This document shows, piece after piece, positions 14,655 through 23,047 of a stretch of 64,000 bases of DNA. Numbering within the stretch: the stretch's first letter is position 1; each line of letters opens with the position of its first letter. The notes below the pieces were generated by a model, which ran no database searches, had not been told where the DNA came from, and worked only from the letters and a program-made list of their open reading frames with translations. The position numbers were made by a program, and so were the translations under genes. The DNA comes from Arcobacter sp. FWKO B (GTDB taxonomy: Bacteria; Campylobacterota; Campylobacteria; Campylobacterales; Arcobacteraceae): contig NZ_CP041403.1 in NCBI RefSeq assembly GCF_014844135.1, positions 2,046,001-2,110,000 of the forward strand, in the 5' to 3' direction.

Positions 14655-14731
14655 TGGTGGGTCCAGAAGGACTCGAACCTTCGACCACTCGGTTATGAGC
14701 CGAGTGCTCTAACCAACTGAGCTATAGACCC
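14655..14731 (-). tRNA. tRNA with CAU anticodon (probably elongator tRNA-Met)
   Basis: The minus strand folds into a full 77-base cloverleaf with CCA encoded: acceptor GGGTCTA, D arm GCTCAGTTGGTTAGAGC, anticodon stem CTCGG/CCGAG with loop CTCATAA, and T arm with GGTTCGAGTCC. The anticodon is CAU. The sequence resembles elongator tRNA-Met more than initiator; a lysidine-modified tRNA-Ile2 shares the CAU anticodon and cannot be excluded by eye. The 3' end faces the mobile element. Confidence 0.9.
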
Positions 14732-14764
14732 TTTTATTTTATGCTGTTGATTAAATAGGGTGGA

Positions 14765-14770
14765 ATTATA
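14765..14770 (-). promoter_or_regulatory. -10 element of the tRNA promoter
   Basis: TATAAT on the minus strand lies 33 bases upstream of the tRNA 5' end, a usual distance for a short leader. Confidence 0.5.
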
Positions 14771-14783
14771 ATCAAGATTTCAT

Positions 14784-14812
14784 AAAAGTTTGCTTAAATT
14801 TTGCAAACTTTT
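14784..14812 (-). terminator. terminator of the PP-loop gene
   Basis: AAAAGTTTGC (14784-14793) and GCAAACTTTT (14803-14812) are perfect complements with a 9-base loop, directly behind the stop of the minus-strand gene at 14812 and followed on that strand by T residues. Confidence 0.65.
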
Positions 14813-15795
14813 TATGATTGTTGAACAAAATATTTTGCTGCTACATCTTTACTAAGAAATTTAACACCTTGCATTTGAAAATCTTCAAAGTCTACTGTAT
14901 AAATTTTTTCAGCTTCAGTTTTTCCATAAGTTAAAATCAATTTTGTTGCAAATGCTTTGTCTGCTTCAGTTGCATTTTTACTTAGCATACTAAAAGGTCC
15001 AATGGCATCTTGTATTTTTGCTCTATAAAATTTGTTTGTTTGAACTTTTTCTAAAGATAGATTGTCAGCTTCATTTCTTCCTATTACGAGTTTTGCACCT
15101 TCTGGTAAGCGTAAGTGCCTTCCAAACTTTAATATATCTATGTCATCAACTTCAAGTTTGTCATGTGAAATAAAATCACGAATTCTTGCAGTCGTTTCTA
15201 TATGTGTCAGAAGACATCCACCTGCAGGTTCTTCAAAACCTTCAAGACCAATATCTTTTGCCATATTAAGTTGAATCTGTCTATTCCTTCCACTAATATC
15301 TAATAGCTTTTCTCTATATACCCAACCTTCAATTTCAGGTTTTGTAGGTTCTAAAAGTTTAGCACTTAGTGGACGAAGAATTAGTTCGTCATTTTGGCTT
15401 AATTGTTTTACAATGTCTAAGGACTCTTTTTTTTGACTCATAGGTCTTTGTCCAAGTACTTCACCACTAATCATAAAAGAAGCATCAAATTTTTCTAAGA
15501 GTTTGCTTGTATATCTAAACATAAAGCCATGACAATCAATGCAAGGATTAAAATTTTTGCCATATCCATATTTTGGTGTAAATAGGACTTCATCTAAAAA
15601 TTCTTTTCTTAAATCAAGTATTTCAAGTTTTGCACCAATTTGATTACAAAGATTTTGTAAATAATCTCTTTTGTCGTTTGTCCCGCCAAATCCCATATCA
15701 ATATGAACGGCTACTACCTCTATACCTTGATCTATAATTAGCTTCATAGCTAATGTAGAGTCAAGTCCTCCGCTAAAAAGCGCCAATGCTCTCAT
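14812..15795 (-). CDS. PP-loop ATPase of the tRNA-thiolation (MnmA/ThiI-like) superfamily
   Basis: The 327-residue product opens with the PP-loop motif SGGLDS at residues 8-13, used to adenylate a substrate with ATP. CIDCH at 85-89 gives a cysteine pair like those of thiouridylases. The next stretch (ISGEVLGQRPMSQ) is typical of ThiI/MnmA-like alpha-hydrolases. The C-terminal third (from about 205, FGRHLRLPEGAKLVIGRNEADN) resembles an NFACT-R/DUF814-like module. The family is common in Campylobacterota and often loosely labelled tRNA methyltransferase or argininosuccinate synthase domain protein. A sulphur transfer or tRNA modification role is likely; the exact reaction is unknown. Confidence 0.8.
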   Translation of the reverse strand: MRALALFSGGLDSTLAMKLIIDQGIEVVAVHIDMGFGGTNDKRDYLQNLCNQIGAKLEILDLRKEFLDEVLFTPKYGYGKNFNPCIDCHGFMFRYTSKLLEKFDASFMISGEVLGQRPMSQKKESLDIVKQLSQNDELILRPLSAKLLEPTKPEIEGWVYREKLLDISGRNRQIQLNMAKDIGLEGFEEPAGGCLLTHIETTARIRDFISHDKLEVDDIDILKFGRHLRLPEGAKLVIGRNEADNLSLEKVQTNKFYRAKIQDAIGPFSMLSKNATEADKAFATKLILTYGKTEAEKIYTVDFEDFQMQGVKFLSKDVAAKYFVQQS

Positions 15796-15820
15796 ATCTA
15801 TTCCTAAATAAATTTTTTGG

Positions 15821-15826
15821 TATAAT
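15821..15826 (+). promoter_or_regulatory. -10 promoter element
   Basis: TATAAT preceded by a T-rich stretch and GG, 30 bases upstream of the GTG at 15856, with AAGGATAG as ribosome binding site between them. Confidence 0.5.
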
Positions 15827-15855
15827 ATCTAAAATTTGGTTAAAGGATAGATATA

Positions 15856-16566
15856 GTGCTTATATACCAGCTTGTTAATGGGTATTGTTATAATAGTGAT
15901 ACATATTTTTTATATAACTTTATTTTATACAATCTTGAAAAACTCAAAAATCCAAAAGGTGATATACTTGATGTTGGAAGTGGAAGTGGTATTTTAGGGT
16001 TGTTAGTTGCAAGAGAATATGAAAATATGATTCTATCTCAAGTGGAAATTCAAAAAGATTTTTGCTTTTTATCTAAAAAAAATGCACAAATCAACCAAAT
16101 AAAAGCAAATATGTATGAAGGTAGTTTTTTTCATATTGAATTTGATAAAAAATTTGATATGATAGTATCTAATCCCCCCTTTTATCATACAAATTCATTA
16201 AAAAGTGAAAATGAAAACTTAAAAATTGCAAGGTATAATACTAACTTTACATTAAATGATTTTATACAAAAAGCTTCAAAAATTATAAAACCAAATGGTA
16301 GATTGTTTTTTTGTTATGATGTTAAGCAGATAAATGATATTATTGCGACTTTATATAAATATAAATTTAATTTAGAAGCTTTACAGTTTGTTCATCCTTT
16401 TAAACATAAGGATGCTTCACTAGTTCTTGTATATGCTAAAAAATCTTCTAATTCTTTAGTAAAGATTTGTCCTCCTGCGATAGTTTTTGATGGTGGGGAC
16501 TATAGTGTAGAGACTTTTCATATATATCAAAAAGCTTCAACCCATAGTATAAAGTGTGAATTATGA
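15856..16566 (+). CDS. SAM-dependent N6-adenine tRNA methyltransferase (TrmN6-like)
   Basis: The 236-residue product has motif I DVGSGSGILG at 39-48 and the catalytic NPPFY at 106-110, characteristic of N6-adenine and N5-glutamine methyltransferases. Overall size and layout match TrmN6 (YfiC), which methylates A37 of tRNA-Val; HemK-type enzymes are the alternative. The start is GTG at 15856, supported by AAGGATAG. The next gene's ATG overlaps its stop. The N-terminus is short compared with E. coli TrmN6. Confidence 0.8.
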   Translation: MLIYQLVNGYCYNSDTYFLYNFILYNLEKLKNPKGDILDVGSGSGILGLLVAREYENMILSQVEIQKDFCFLSKKNAQINQIKANMYEGSFFHIEFDKKFDMIVSNPPFYHTNSLKSENENLKIARYNTNFTLNDFIQKASKIIKPNGRLFFCYDVKQINDIIATLYKYKFNLEALQFVHPFKHKDASLVLVYAKKSSNSLVKICPPAIVFDGGDYSVETFHIYQKASTHSIKCEL

Positions 16567-16934
16567 TAAAAAAAGATGGCTTTGATTTTAGCTTTGATGA
16601 AAACAAATGTAATGAATGTGATGGTAACTGTTGCATAGGTGAGAGTGGTTATATTTGGATAAATATGCAAGAGATTGAAAAATTTGCAAAAGCTTTTGAA
16701 ATAAGCGTTGATGAATTTAGAGAAAAATATCTTATAAAAGTTGGTTATAAATTCTCTATCAAAGAAGTTGAGTATTCTAGCGGGAAGTTTGCTTGTGTTT
16801 TTTTTGACTTTCAGAATAAAAACTGTAGTGTTTATGATTTAAGACCTACACAATGTAGAACATTTCCTTTTTGGGATTACTTTAAAACAAATTTACAAGA
16901 GGTACAAAAAGAGTGCATAGCTATAAAAGTTTAG
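16563..16934 (+). CDS. YkgJ-family cysteine-cluster protein
   Basis: The 123-residue product has CNECDGNCC at 16-24 and later cysteines in ACVFFDFQNKNC and RPTQC, the pattern of the YkgJ/UPF0153 family presumed to bind zinc or an iron-sulphur cluster. The ATG overlaps the previous stop (ATGA), so it is co-translated with the methyltransferase. The biochemical role of the family is not settled. Confidence 0.85.
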   Translation: MIKKDGFDFSFDENKCNECDGNCCIGESGYIWINMQEIEKFAKAFEISVDEFREKYLIKVGYKFSIKEVEYSSGKFACVFFDFQNKNCSVYDLRPTQCRTFPFWDYFKTNLQEVQKECIAIKV

Positions 16935-18229
16935 TTTTAGCTTTATTAATACCATTTATCTTTGCTGCTTGTGCGACTAAAGAATATAGTAGCTCAGCCA
17001 AAGGTAGTATTACACAAATAGATCAAAAAGTATTTGATGGTGAAGATATGTATATATTATTTGCACTTGAAGCATTAAATCAGCAAGATCATCTAAATGC
17101 ATTTGAACTTTTTGTTATTTTGTATAATTCAACTTATAAGTATGAATATTTGCAAAGAGCTATAAGTATAGCTCTTGTCAATCAAGAATATCCTGTTATT
17201 ATAGATTTGGTAGAATCAAATATTAAACGACATAAAGAGCATTTGGACGATTTGAATTTTATTTATTCTGTATCATTAATGAATGTAAATAGATTAGATG
17301 AGGCACTAGTAGTTGCTTTGTCATTGTTAAACAAAGATTCAAGTGTAAAACACCTTATCCTTACTGGTAATATCTATTTTTTTCAAAACGAATATGATAA
17401 GTCCTTATCATATTTTATGCAAGCATACGACATACAAAAAGAAAATACAGCTTTATTACTTGTAATAAGTGATATTTTATTTTATAATTTAGAACAAAAA
17501 GATGAAGCGATAAAACTTCTAGATAATTTTATTACTGAAAATGGTTGTCAGATAAATATTTGTGAAAAAATCTATCTTTATTATATGGAACAAAATGATA
17601 TTGATGGTATGATTTCAACACTTGAAAAAAACTATAAGTTAATGTTATCATTAAATAATATTGATCAGATGTATAAAACTTTAAATGTTATGATTGAAAT
17701 GATAAAACTAAAAGATATAAATAAAGCAATCGAATTTGTACAATCTTTAGATGATAATGAATACAAGATAATTAAACTAATAGAATTATATAAACTTGAT
17801 TCAAATTTAGAAAAACTATTAGAAACTATGCAGATATTGTATGATAAAACAAACAATATTGATGTATTAGCACAAATGGCAATATTTCAATTTGAGTTGA
17901 GTGAAGATAAAAAGTCTGTATTAAAATCTGTTATTTCAAAGTTTGAAAAGGTATTAAAAGTTTCAACAAATCATATGTATCAAAACTATCTAGGTTACTT
18001 GCTTATTGACTATGATATAGATTATAAAAAAGGATTAAAGCTTGTCAAAATGGCATTAGAACAAGATGGTGAAAATATTGCATATCTTGATTCATTAGCA
18101 TGGGGTTATTATAAGCTTGGTGATTGTGATAGTGCATATAAATATATGTTTGATATAGTTAATAAAATTGGACTTGAAAACGAAGAAATAAAACTACATT
18201 GGGAAGCAATAAAAAATTGTAAGGAGTGA
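16913..18229 (+). CDS. TPR-repeat lipoprotein
   Basis: The GTG at 16913 lies inside the end of the previous gene and is preceded by AGAGGTAC. Residues 1-19 are a signal peptide ending in the lipobox FAAC with Cys20. The rest of the 438 residues consists of paired helices with tetratricopeptide-like spacing (for example FELFVILYNSTYKYEYLQRA, and near the end AYLDSLAWGYYKLGD). Such lipoproteins scaffold envelope complexes. The partner is unknown. trpC follows after 6 bases. Confidence 0.8.
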   Translation: MHSYKSLVLALLIPFIFAACATKEYSSSAKGSITQIDQKVFDGEDMYILFALEALNQQDHLNAFELFVILYNSTYKYEYLQRAISIALVNQEYPVIIDLVESNIKRHKEHLDDLNFIYSVSLMNVNRLDEALVVALSLLNKDSSVKHLILTGNIYFFQNEYDKSLSYFMQAYDIQKENTALLLVISDILFYNLEQKDEAIKLLDNFITENGCQINICEKIYLYYMEQNDIDGMISTLEKNYKLMLSLNNIDQMYKTLNVMIEMIKLKDINKAIEFVQSLDDNEYKIIKLIELYKLDSNLEKLLETMQILYDKTNNIDVLAQMAIFQFELSEDKKSVLKSVISKFEKVLKVSTNHMYQNYLGYLLIDYDIDYKKGLKLVKMALEQDGENIAYLDSLAWGYYKLGDCDSAYKYMFDIVNKIGLENEEIKLHWEAIKNCKE

Positions 18230-18235
18230 TTTAAA

Positions 18236-19027
18236 GTGATTTTAGATGAAATTATAAAAAGAACTAAAGAAGATTTAGAAAAAAGAAAAGCAGAATTTAG
18301 CCTAGATTGGTTGGGCAGGAGTTTGGCTTTTAATCCATATCCGCCAAGAGATGTAAGAAAAGTTCTCACTAGTGCAAAAGATGATCGTGTTAAAATAATA
18401 GCTGAAGTAAAAAAAGCAAGTCCAAGTAAAGGTATAATAAGAGAAGATTTTGATCCGTTATTGATAGCTGATATTTATAGTAAGAATGGAGCAGATGCAA
18501 TATCGGTTTTAACTGAACCTCACTATTTTCAAGGGAATTTAGAATACCTTACACAAATAAGAAGATATGTACCAACACCACTTCTGAGAAAAGATTTTAT
18601 CGTTGATAAGTACCAAATAGTTGAAGCTTTAGTGTATGGAGCTGATTTTATTTTACTTATTGCAAAAGCTTTGTCATCAAAAGAGTTAAAAGAACTTTAT
18701 GATTATGCATTGTATGTGGGACTTGATGTTTTAGTTGAAATACATGATAAAGAAGATTTAAAAAAAGCTATGTTTGCAGGAGCACATATTATAGGGATTA
18801 ACCATAGAAACTTAGAGACATTTGAGATGGATATGACACTATGCGAAAAACTTATACCTATGATTCCAAATGGAAAGATAATTGTTGCTGAAAGTGGTGT
18901 AAGTGATACTGACATTATAAAACATTTATCAGAAGTTGGAGCTGATGCATTTTTAATTGGAGAACATTTTATGAGACAAGATGATATCGGTGCTGAAGTA
19001 TCAAGGCTAAAAAATAGTTTTAACTAA
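18236..19027 (+). CDS. trpC: indole-3-glycerol-phosphate synthase
   Basis: The 263-residue TIM-barrel protein carries the TrpC signature [13 protein letters not shown], the [12 protein letters not shown] segment, the GINHRNL segment and VAESGVS near the end. It converts carboxyphenylamino-deoxyribulose phosphate into indole-3-glycerol phosphate in tryptophan synthesis. GTG at 18236 is supported by AAGGAG 9 bases upstream. It stands apart from other trp genes and behind a lipoprotein gene, so transcription may read through from there. Confidence 0.95.
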   Translation: MILDEIIKRTKEDLEKRKAEFSLDWLGRSLAFNPYPPRDVRKVLTSAKDDRVKIIAEVKKASPSKGIIREDFDPLLIADIYSKNGADAISVLTEPHYFQGNLEYLTQIRRYVPTPLLRKDFIVDKYQIVEALVYGADFILLIAKALSSKELKELYDYALYVGLDVLVEIHDKEDLKKAMFAGAHIIGINHRNLETFEMDMTLCEKLIPMIPNGKIIVAESGVSDTDIIKHLSEVGADAFLIGEHFMRQDDIGAEVSRLKNSFN

Positions 19028-19113
19028 AAACTCAAAAATTAAATATAAGTTTATTTATAAGAAAAATTCAATAGCATTATAAAAAAATTTACTACTGATG
19101 GGAGGTAGCAACT

Positions 19114-19953
19114 ATGGAAGTTATAAAAACAACAGCTCTTTTAGTATTACTTAGTGTACTTCTTGTATCTCTTGGTGGCTATTTTGGCGGAGCTAATGGG
19201 ACACTTATAGCACTTTTATTGGTTGGTGGAATGAATTTTTATGCTTATTTTTATTCTGATAAACATGTCTTAAAACATTACCAAGCAGTGGAACTTACTG
19301 ATAGTCGTCATTTTGTTTATAAAATGGTTGAAGAGCTTGCATTTAAAGCAAAATTACCTATGCCTAAAGTTTATATAATTCCTCAAAATATCCCAAATGC
19401 CTTTGCAACTGGTAGAAATCCAGAAAATGGTGTAGTTGCGGTTACTCAAGGGCTTATTGATTTATTAAATCCTGAAGAGGTAAAATCTGTAATAGCTCAT
19501 GAACTTGCACACATAAGACATTATGATATTTTAACAGGTACAATAGCAGCTACTATTGCAGGTGCCATTGCAGCAGTGGCAAATATGATGAAATTTGGTG
19601 CAATTTTTGGAAACAATTCAGGTCGTGGTATGCATCCAGCTGTGATGATAGTACTTGCTATTATATTGCCTTTAGCTGCTATGATTATACAAATGACTGT
19701 AAGTAGAAGTAGAGAGTATGCAGCAGATGCCGCCGCAGCAAAACTTGTAGGTACACCTTTGCATTTACAAAATGCTTTGAGAAAATTAGACAACTATGCT
19801 AGAAGGGGTGATCTTAGAAATGCTACTCAAGAAACAGCACATATGTTTATAATAAATCCGTTTGCTGGACACGATATAAGTTTTAGAGAGCTTTTTAGTA
19901 CTCATCCGTCTACTACAAAAAGAATAGAAAGACTTTCTCAAGTTAAGATATAA
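19114..19953 (+). CDS. htpX: membrane zinc protease HtpX
   Basis: The 279-residue product has membrane helices near the N-terminus (about 5-45) and in the middle, the M48 zinc motif HELAH with downstream glutamate in [12 protein letters not shown], and the C-terminal [13 protein letters not shown] block. HtpX degrades misfolded inner-membrane proteins together with FtsH. GGGAGGTAG precedes the ATG. It is followed by a long imperfect hairpin. Confidence 0.93.
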   Translation: MEVIKTTALLVLLSVLLVSLGGYFGGANGTLIALLLVGGMNFYAYFYSDKHVLKHYQAVELTDSRHFVYKMVEELAFKAKLPMPKVYIIPQNIPNAFATGRNPENGVVAVTQGLIDLLNPEEVKSVIAHELAHIRHYDILTGTIAATIAGAIAAVANMMKFGAIFGNNSGRGMHPAVMIVLAIILPLAAMIIQMTVSRSREYAADAAAAKLVGTPLHLQNALRKLDNYARRGDLRNATQETAHMFIINPFAGHDISFRELFSTHPSTTKRIERLSQVKI

Positions 19954-20027
19954 AGTTTACGCACACATAACACACTCTTGCTCCTCGCGCTAAATCTAAG
20001 CAAGATTGTGTTATGCATGTGTAAACT
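19954..20027. terminator. long imperfect hairpin after htpX
   Basis: A 29-base arm at 19954-19982 pairs with 19999-20027 at 25 of 29 positions around a 16-base, GC-richer loop (CCTCGCGC core). It starts on the base after the htpX stop. No T-tract follows, so it may stabilise mRNA or be a decayed mobile repeat rather than a classical terminator. Confidence 0.5.
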
Positions 20028-20102
20028 GTTATCGTAATTCTACAATAATAACATTAAATTAAAATTAATTAGAAAAAAAATGCTATATAAACTCTTAGAC
20101 AG

Positions 20103-20108
20103 TATAAT
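20103..20108 (+). promoter_or_regulatory. -10 promoter element
   Basis: TATAAT in AGTATAATTTAAG, 18 bases before the ATG at 20126, leaving a very short leader. Confidence 0.45.
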
Positions 20109-20125
20109 TTAAGTAAAATTCCAAT

Positions 20126-20785
20126 ATGACACGATTTAAGAGTATAAAAATATTACAAGCTTTAAATACATTAAAATCTTTTGGTTATGAGTATCATATG
20201 CCAGTGGTTATAACCAAAGAGATACCAAAAATAAAGTTACCAAATAAAATAGAAGATTTAAGAAATATAGTAAACAATTGTAGTTTATGTAGTCTTAGCA
20301 AAACAAAAAAAAATATTTTATTTGGAAATGGCGATATTAATAGTGATATCATGATTGTAACTTTTGCACCTACAGAATTAGAAGATAGTACTGGTGAGTT
20401 TTATGCTGGAAATGGTGGACAATTGATAGAAAATATTGTAACAAATGTGTTAAATAGAGATAAAAATGAAGTTTTTATTACATCTTTTTTAAAATGTAAG
20501 CCAAATTTTAATGATACATCAACAGAAGATGCAATTGAGGCTTGTAAAAGCTATTTATATCAACAAATTGTTTTAATAAAACCAAAAATTGTTGTTTTAT
20601 TTGGAGAAAATGTATATAAAGCGTTTTTAAATAAAGAAGATTTTGAGTATATTAAAGGAAGTATTTTTGACTATAATGGTTACAATATATTAGCTACTTA
20701 TGAACATATGCATATACTAAAAAATCCTACACTAAAAAAAGAGGTTTTTGTAAATATGTTAAAAATTAAATCATTCTTGGAGTAA
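20126..20785 (+). CDS. family-4 uracil-DNA glycosylase-like protein
   Basis: The 219-residue product keeps the four iron-sulphur cysteines of family-4 enzymes: CSLC near residue 52, FLKCKPN near 132, and EACKSY near 147. The uracil pocket motif, normally GEAPG followed by E, is altered to TFAPTELED and the C-terminal HPS motif is replaced by YEHMHIL. It is therefore a family member with a possibly changed base specificity or lost activity. The downstream lipoprotein gene starts 2 bases later, so the two are an operon. Confidence 0.75.
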   Translation: MTRFKSIKILQALNTLKSFGYEYHMPVVITKEIPKIKLPNKIEDLRNIVNNCSLCSLSKTKKNILFGNGDINSDIMIVTFAPTELEDSTGEFYAGNGGQLIENIVTNVLNRDKNEVFITSFLKCKPNFNDTSTEDAIEACKSYLYQQIVLIKPKIVVLFGENVYKAFLNKEDFEYIKGSIFDYNGYNILATYEHMHILKNPTLKKEVFVNMLKIKSFLE

Positions 20786-20787
20786 AG

Positions 20788-21954
20788 ATGAAAAGAAATA
20801 TTATTTTTGTTTTGTTAATTTTATTATCCTTTGTAGGATGTACTAAAAGTATTGATACTATTAAAGTACAGCCAACAACTGTTCCTGTAGAATATAAGGT
20901 AACTAAAATACAAGAACATGAATCAAAAGAGATTGAAGTAGAAGAGGTTTTTAATGAAGTGATAATTAAAAGTCCTATTGAAGAAACTTTACCTTTAACA
21001 ATGATAAAAAAAGAGAAAATTGCATTAGTGTTTCCTTCTAAGATTGTTGGAAGATATGGAAATGACGCATTAAATACAATTATGGCATATTCACTATTTA
21101 GAAATATTGATTTTGAGATAAAAGTATATGATTCACAATTTGAATCTTACAATCATATTTCAAATATTTTTAAAAAGATTGAACAAGATGGCTTTAAAAA
21201 AGTAATTGCAATATTTTCCCAAAACGATACAGTATTAAATATATCTAATCTAAATAGCTTTCAAATATATATCCCAACTCTATTAAGACAAAATTCACCA
21301 TTAAAAGTAAATAATATAACATATGGTGCTATAAACTACAGTGAACAATTCAATCATCTTATGAAATTTGCACAAGGTGGTTACACGGAAATTTTTGATA
21401 ATGAATCAATTTCATCAATATTATATGCAAATTTACAAAATAAAAGTATAAATTTAAGATCAAAACAATTTATATCACAACAAACAACAAATTATAAGCC
21501 ACTTTTTGAAAATAATAGAACTATAAATAATAGTACATTATTTTTAAATACAACTGTTCTTCAAAGCTCAATAATATTGTCACAATTAAGAGTTTATGAA
21601 ATAAATCCTTTTGTAGTATTATCAACTCAAATAAACTATAACCCTATGATTTTATCACTTAGTCAATTTGAAGATAGAAAGAGTATGCTTATAGCAAATT
21701 CTATAGGATATGTAGACCCAAAACTTAAAGCAATTGCAGAAACACTTAGAAGTGACTTAGAATATAACTGGGTAAATTTTTCTACAATAGTTGGTATAGA
21801 AAGTCTTTTATTTAACAATCAAAAAAAATACTCAAAAGGGTATGATATAAGAGACAATCAAGTTTATTATGAAACTACAGTTTACAGACCTGCTAGTTAC
21901 TCTTTTATAAAAGTAGAACAAATGCAACCAGTATTCCTAAGAGAAACTAATTAA
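20788..21954 (+). CDS. lipoprotein with periplasmic-binding-like domain, 388 aa
   Basis: Residues 1-17 form a signal peptide ending in FVGC with Cys18, so the protein is lipid-anchored. From about residue 77 (KIALVFPSKIVGRYGNDALNTI) the alternating strand-helix pattern resembles the type-1 periplasmic-binding fold of LpoA-like activators of penicillin-binding proteins. That assignment is by pattern only. GGAGTAAAG precedes the ATG. A hairpin terminator follows. Confidence 0.7.
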   Translation: MKRNIIFVLLILLSFVGCTKSIDTIKVQPTTVPVEYKVTKIQEHESKEIEVEEVFNEVIIKSPIEETLPLTMIKKEKIALVFPSKIVGRYGNDALNTIMAYSLFRNIDFEIKVYDSQFESYNHISNIFKKIEQDGFKKVIAIFSQNDTVLNISNLNSFQIYIPTLLRQNSPLKVNNITYGAINYSEQFNHLMKFAQGGYTEIFDNESISSILYANLQNKSINLRSKQFISQQTTNYKPLFENNRTINNSTLFLNTTVLQSSIILSQLRVYEINPFVVLSTQINYNPMILSLSQFEDRKSMLIANSIGYVDPKLKAIAETLRSDLEYNWVNFSTIVGIESLLFNNQKKYSKGYDIRDNQVYYETTVYRPASYSFIKVEQMQPVFLRETN

Positions 21955-21967
21955 ATACAAATCAATT

Positions 21968-22006
21968 AAAAGCTTTAAACTTAAACACTTTTTAAGCTTT
22001 TTTTTT
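21968..22006 (+). terminator. rho-independent terminator
   Basis: AAAGCTT and AAGCTTT form a stem around an AT-rich loop and are followed by a run of T residues (to about 22006), just downstream of the lipoprotein gene and just upstream of the ribosomal-protein promoter. Confidence 0.7.
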
Positions 22007-22007
22007 G

Positions 22008-22013
22008 TATAAT
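22008..22013 (+). promoter_or_regulatory. -10 element of the rpmJ-rplQ operon promoter
   Basis: TATAAT after a T-rich stretch. Transcription would start around 22019-22020, exactly where the structured leader begins, which supports both calls. Confidence 0.7.
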
Positions 22014-22019
22014 CCACAA

Positions 22020-22117
22020 CTGTTTTCTAATCAAAGAGGAAGTTTTTGCAAAATATGCTATTTTTTTAAAATAGATTTTGTAAAGAGTTGGTGTACTTGC
22101 CACCTATTAGAAAACAG
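22020..22117 (+). ncRNA. three-way-junction leader RNA of the rpmJ operon (candidate ribosomal-protein autoregulatory element)
   Basis: P1 is a perfect 12-bp stem between CTGTTTTCTAAT (22020-22031) and ATTAGAAAACAG (22106-22117). Inside it, TTTTGCAAAAT (22044-22054) pairs with ATTTTGTAAAG (22075-22085) with two G-U pairs and encloses CTATTTT/AAAATAG with a TTT loop (22058-22074). A third stem GGTG/CACC (22090-22104) abuts P1. The rpmJ ribosome binding site lies 20 bases further on. S4 and other ribosomal proteins bind mRNA leaders in such operons in other phyla; which protein binds here is inference. Confidence 0.7.
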
Positions 22118-22143
22118 AGAATTTAACGGCGCAAAGGAAAGCT

Positions 22144-22257
22144 ATGAAAGTAAGAGCTTCAGTTAAAAAAATGTGTGACAAATGTAAAGTCATCAAAAGA
22201 AGAGGTGTTGTAAGAGTTATCTGTGAAACACCAAAACACAAACAAAGACAAGGATAA
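22144..22257 (+). CDS. rpmJ: ribosomal protein L36
   Basis: The 37-residue product [20 protein letters not shown] and following [16 protein letters not shown] is a textbook bacterial L36 with the zinc-binding C-x2-C, C and H ligands. AAAGGAAAG precedes the ATG. It heads the operon, with rpsM starting 3 bases after its stop. It is too short for many gene callers. Confidence 0.97.
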   Translation: MKVRASVKKMCDKCKVIKRRGVVRVICETPKHKQRQG

Positions 22258-22260
22258 ATA

Positions 22261-22629
22261 ATGGCTCGTATCGCAGGTGCTGATTTACCAAACAAAAAAA
22301 GAATGGAATATGCCTTAACATATATTTATGGTATAGGACTACATACTTCAAGATTGATTCTTGATGCAACAGGAATATCTTACGACAAGAGAGTTTTTGA
22401 ATTAACAGAAGATGAAGCAGCAGCTATCAGACAAGAAATTCAAAAAAACTATATGGTTGAGGGTGATCTTAGAAAAAAAGTTGCTATGGATATTAAAGCT
22501 CTAATGGACTTAGGTAATTACAGAGGTTTAAGACATAGAAAAGGTTTACCAGTTCGTGGTCAAAGCACAAAAACAAACGCTAGAACTAGAAAAGGTAAAA
22601 AGAAAACCGTTGGTTCTGCATCTAAGTAA
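22261..22629 (+). CDS. rpsM: ribosomal protein S13
   Basis: The 122-residue product shows the S13 start [19 protein letters not shown], the GIG signature of the helix-hairpin-helix, and the C-terminal [10 protein letters not shown]-type block ([19 protein letters not shown]). S13 sits in the head of the small subunit, contacting tRNA and L5. Standard length, standard operon position. Confidence 0.97.
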   Translation: MARIAGADLPNKKRMEYALTYIYGIGLHTSRLILDATGISYDKRVFELTEDEAAAIRQEIQKNYMVEGDLRKKVAMDIKALMDLGNYRGLRHRKGLPVRGQSTKTNARTRKGKKKTVGSASK

Positions 22630-22641
22630 TAAGGTTTAGTA

Positions 22642-23037
22642 ATGGCAAAGAAAAAAAATGTAGTTAGAAAAAAAATAGTAAGAAAAAATATTGCTGATGG
22701 TATAGTACATATTGCAGCAACATTTAATAATACAGTTGTTTCTGTAAGTGACAATGCTGGAAATGTTATTGCTTGGAGTAGTGCTGGAAGCCTAGGTTTC
22801 AAAGGTAGCAAAAAATCTACACCATTTGCAGCACAACAAGCAGTTGAAGATGCAATGAAAAAAGCGATGGAACATGGTATCAAATTCGTAGGTATCAAAG
22901 TTCAAGGTCCTGGTAGTGGTAGAGATACTGCTGTGAAATCTGTAGGTTCAATTGATGGTGTTAGTGTAAGATGGTTCAAAGATGTTACACCACTACCTCA
23001 CAATGGTTGTAGACCTCCAAAAAGAAGAAGAGTGTAA
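22642..23037 (+). CDS. rpsK: ribosomal protein S11
   Basis: The 131-residue product carries the S11 hallmarks [32 protein letters not shown] and the C-terminal [13 protein letters not shown]11 forms part of the platform of the small subunit. The N-terminus is Lys/Arg/Val-rich as usual for the phylum. Confidence 0.97.
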   Translation: MAKKKNVVRKKIVRKNIADGIVHIAATFNNTVVSVSDNAGNVIAWSSAGSLGFKGSKKSTPFAAQQAVEDAMKKAMEHGIKFVGIKVQGPGSGRDTAVKSVGSIDGVSVRWFKDVTPLPHNGCRPPKRRRV

Positions 23038-23047
23038 GGAGTAGGAT

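Noticed and set aside
19954-20027. attC (integron cassette) site
   Set aside because: The arms contain ATAACAC and GTTATGC, which superficially resemble core sites, but GTTATGC does not fit GTTRRRY and no cassette or integrase is near.
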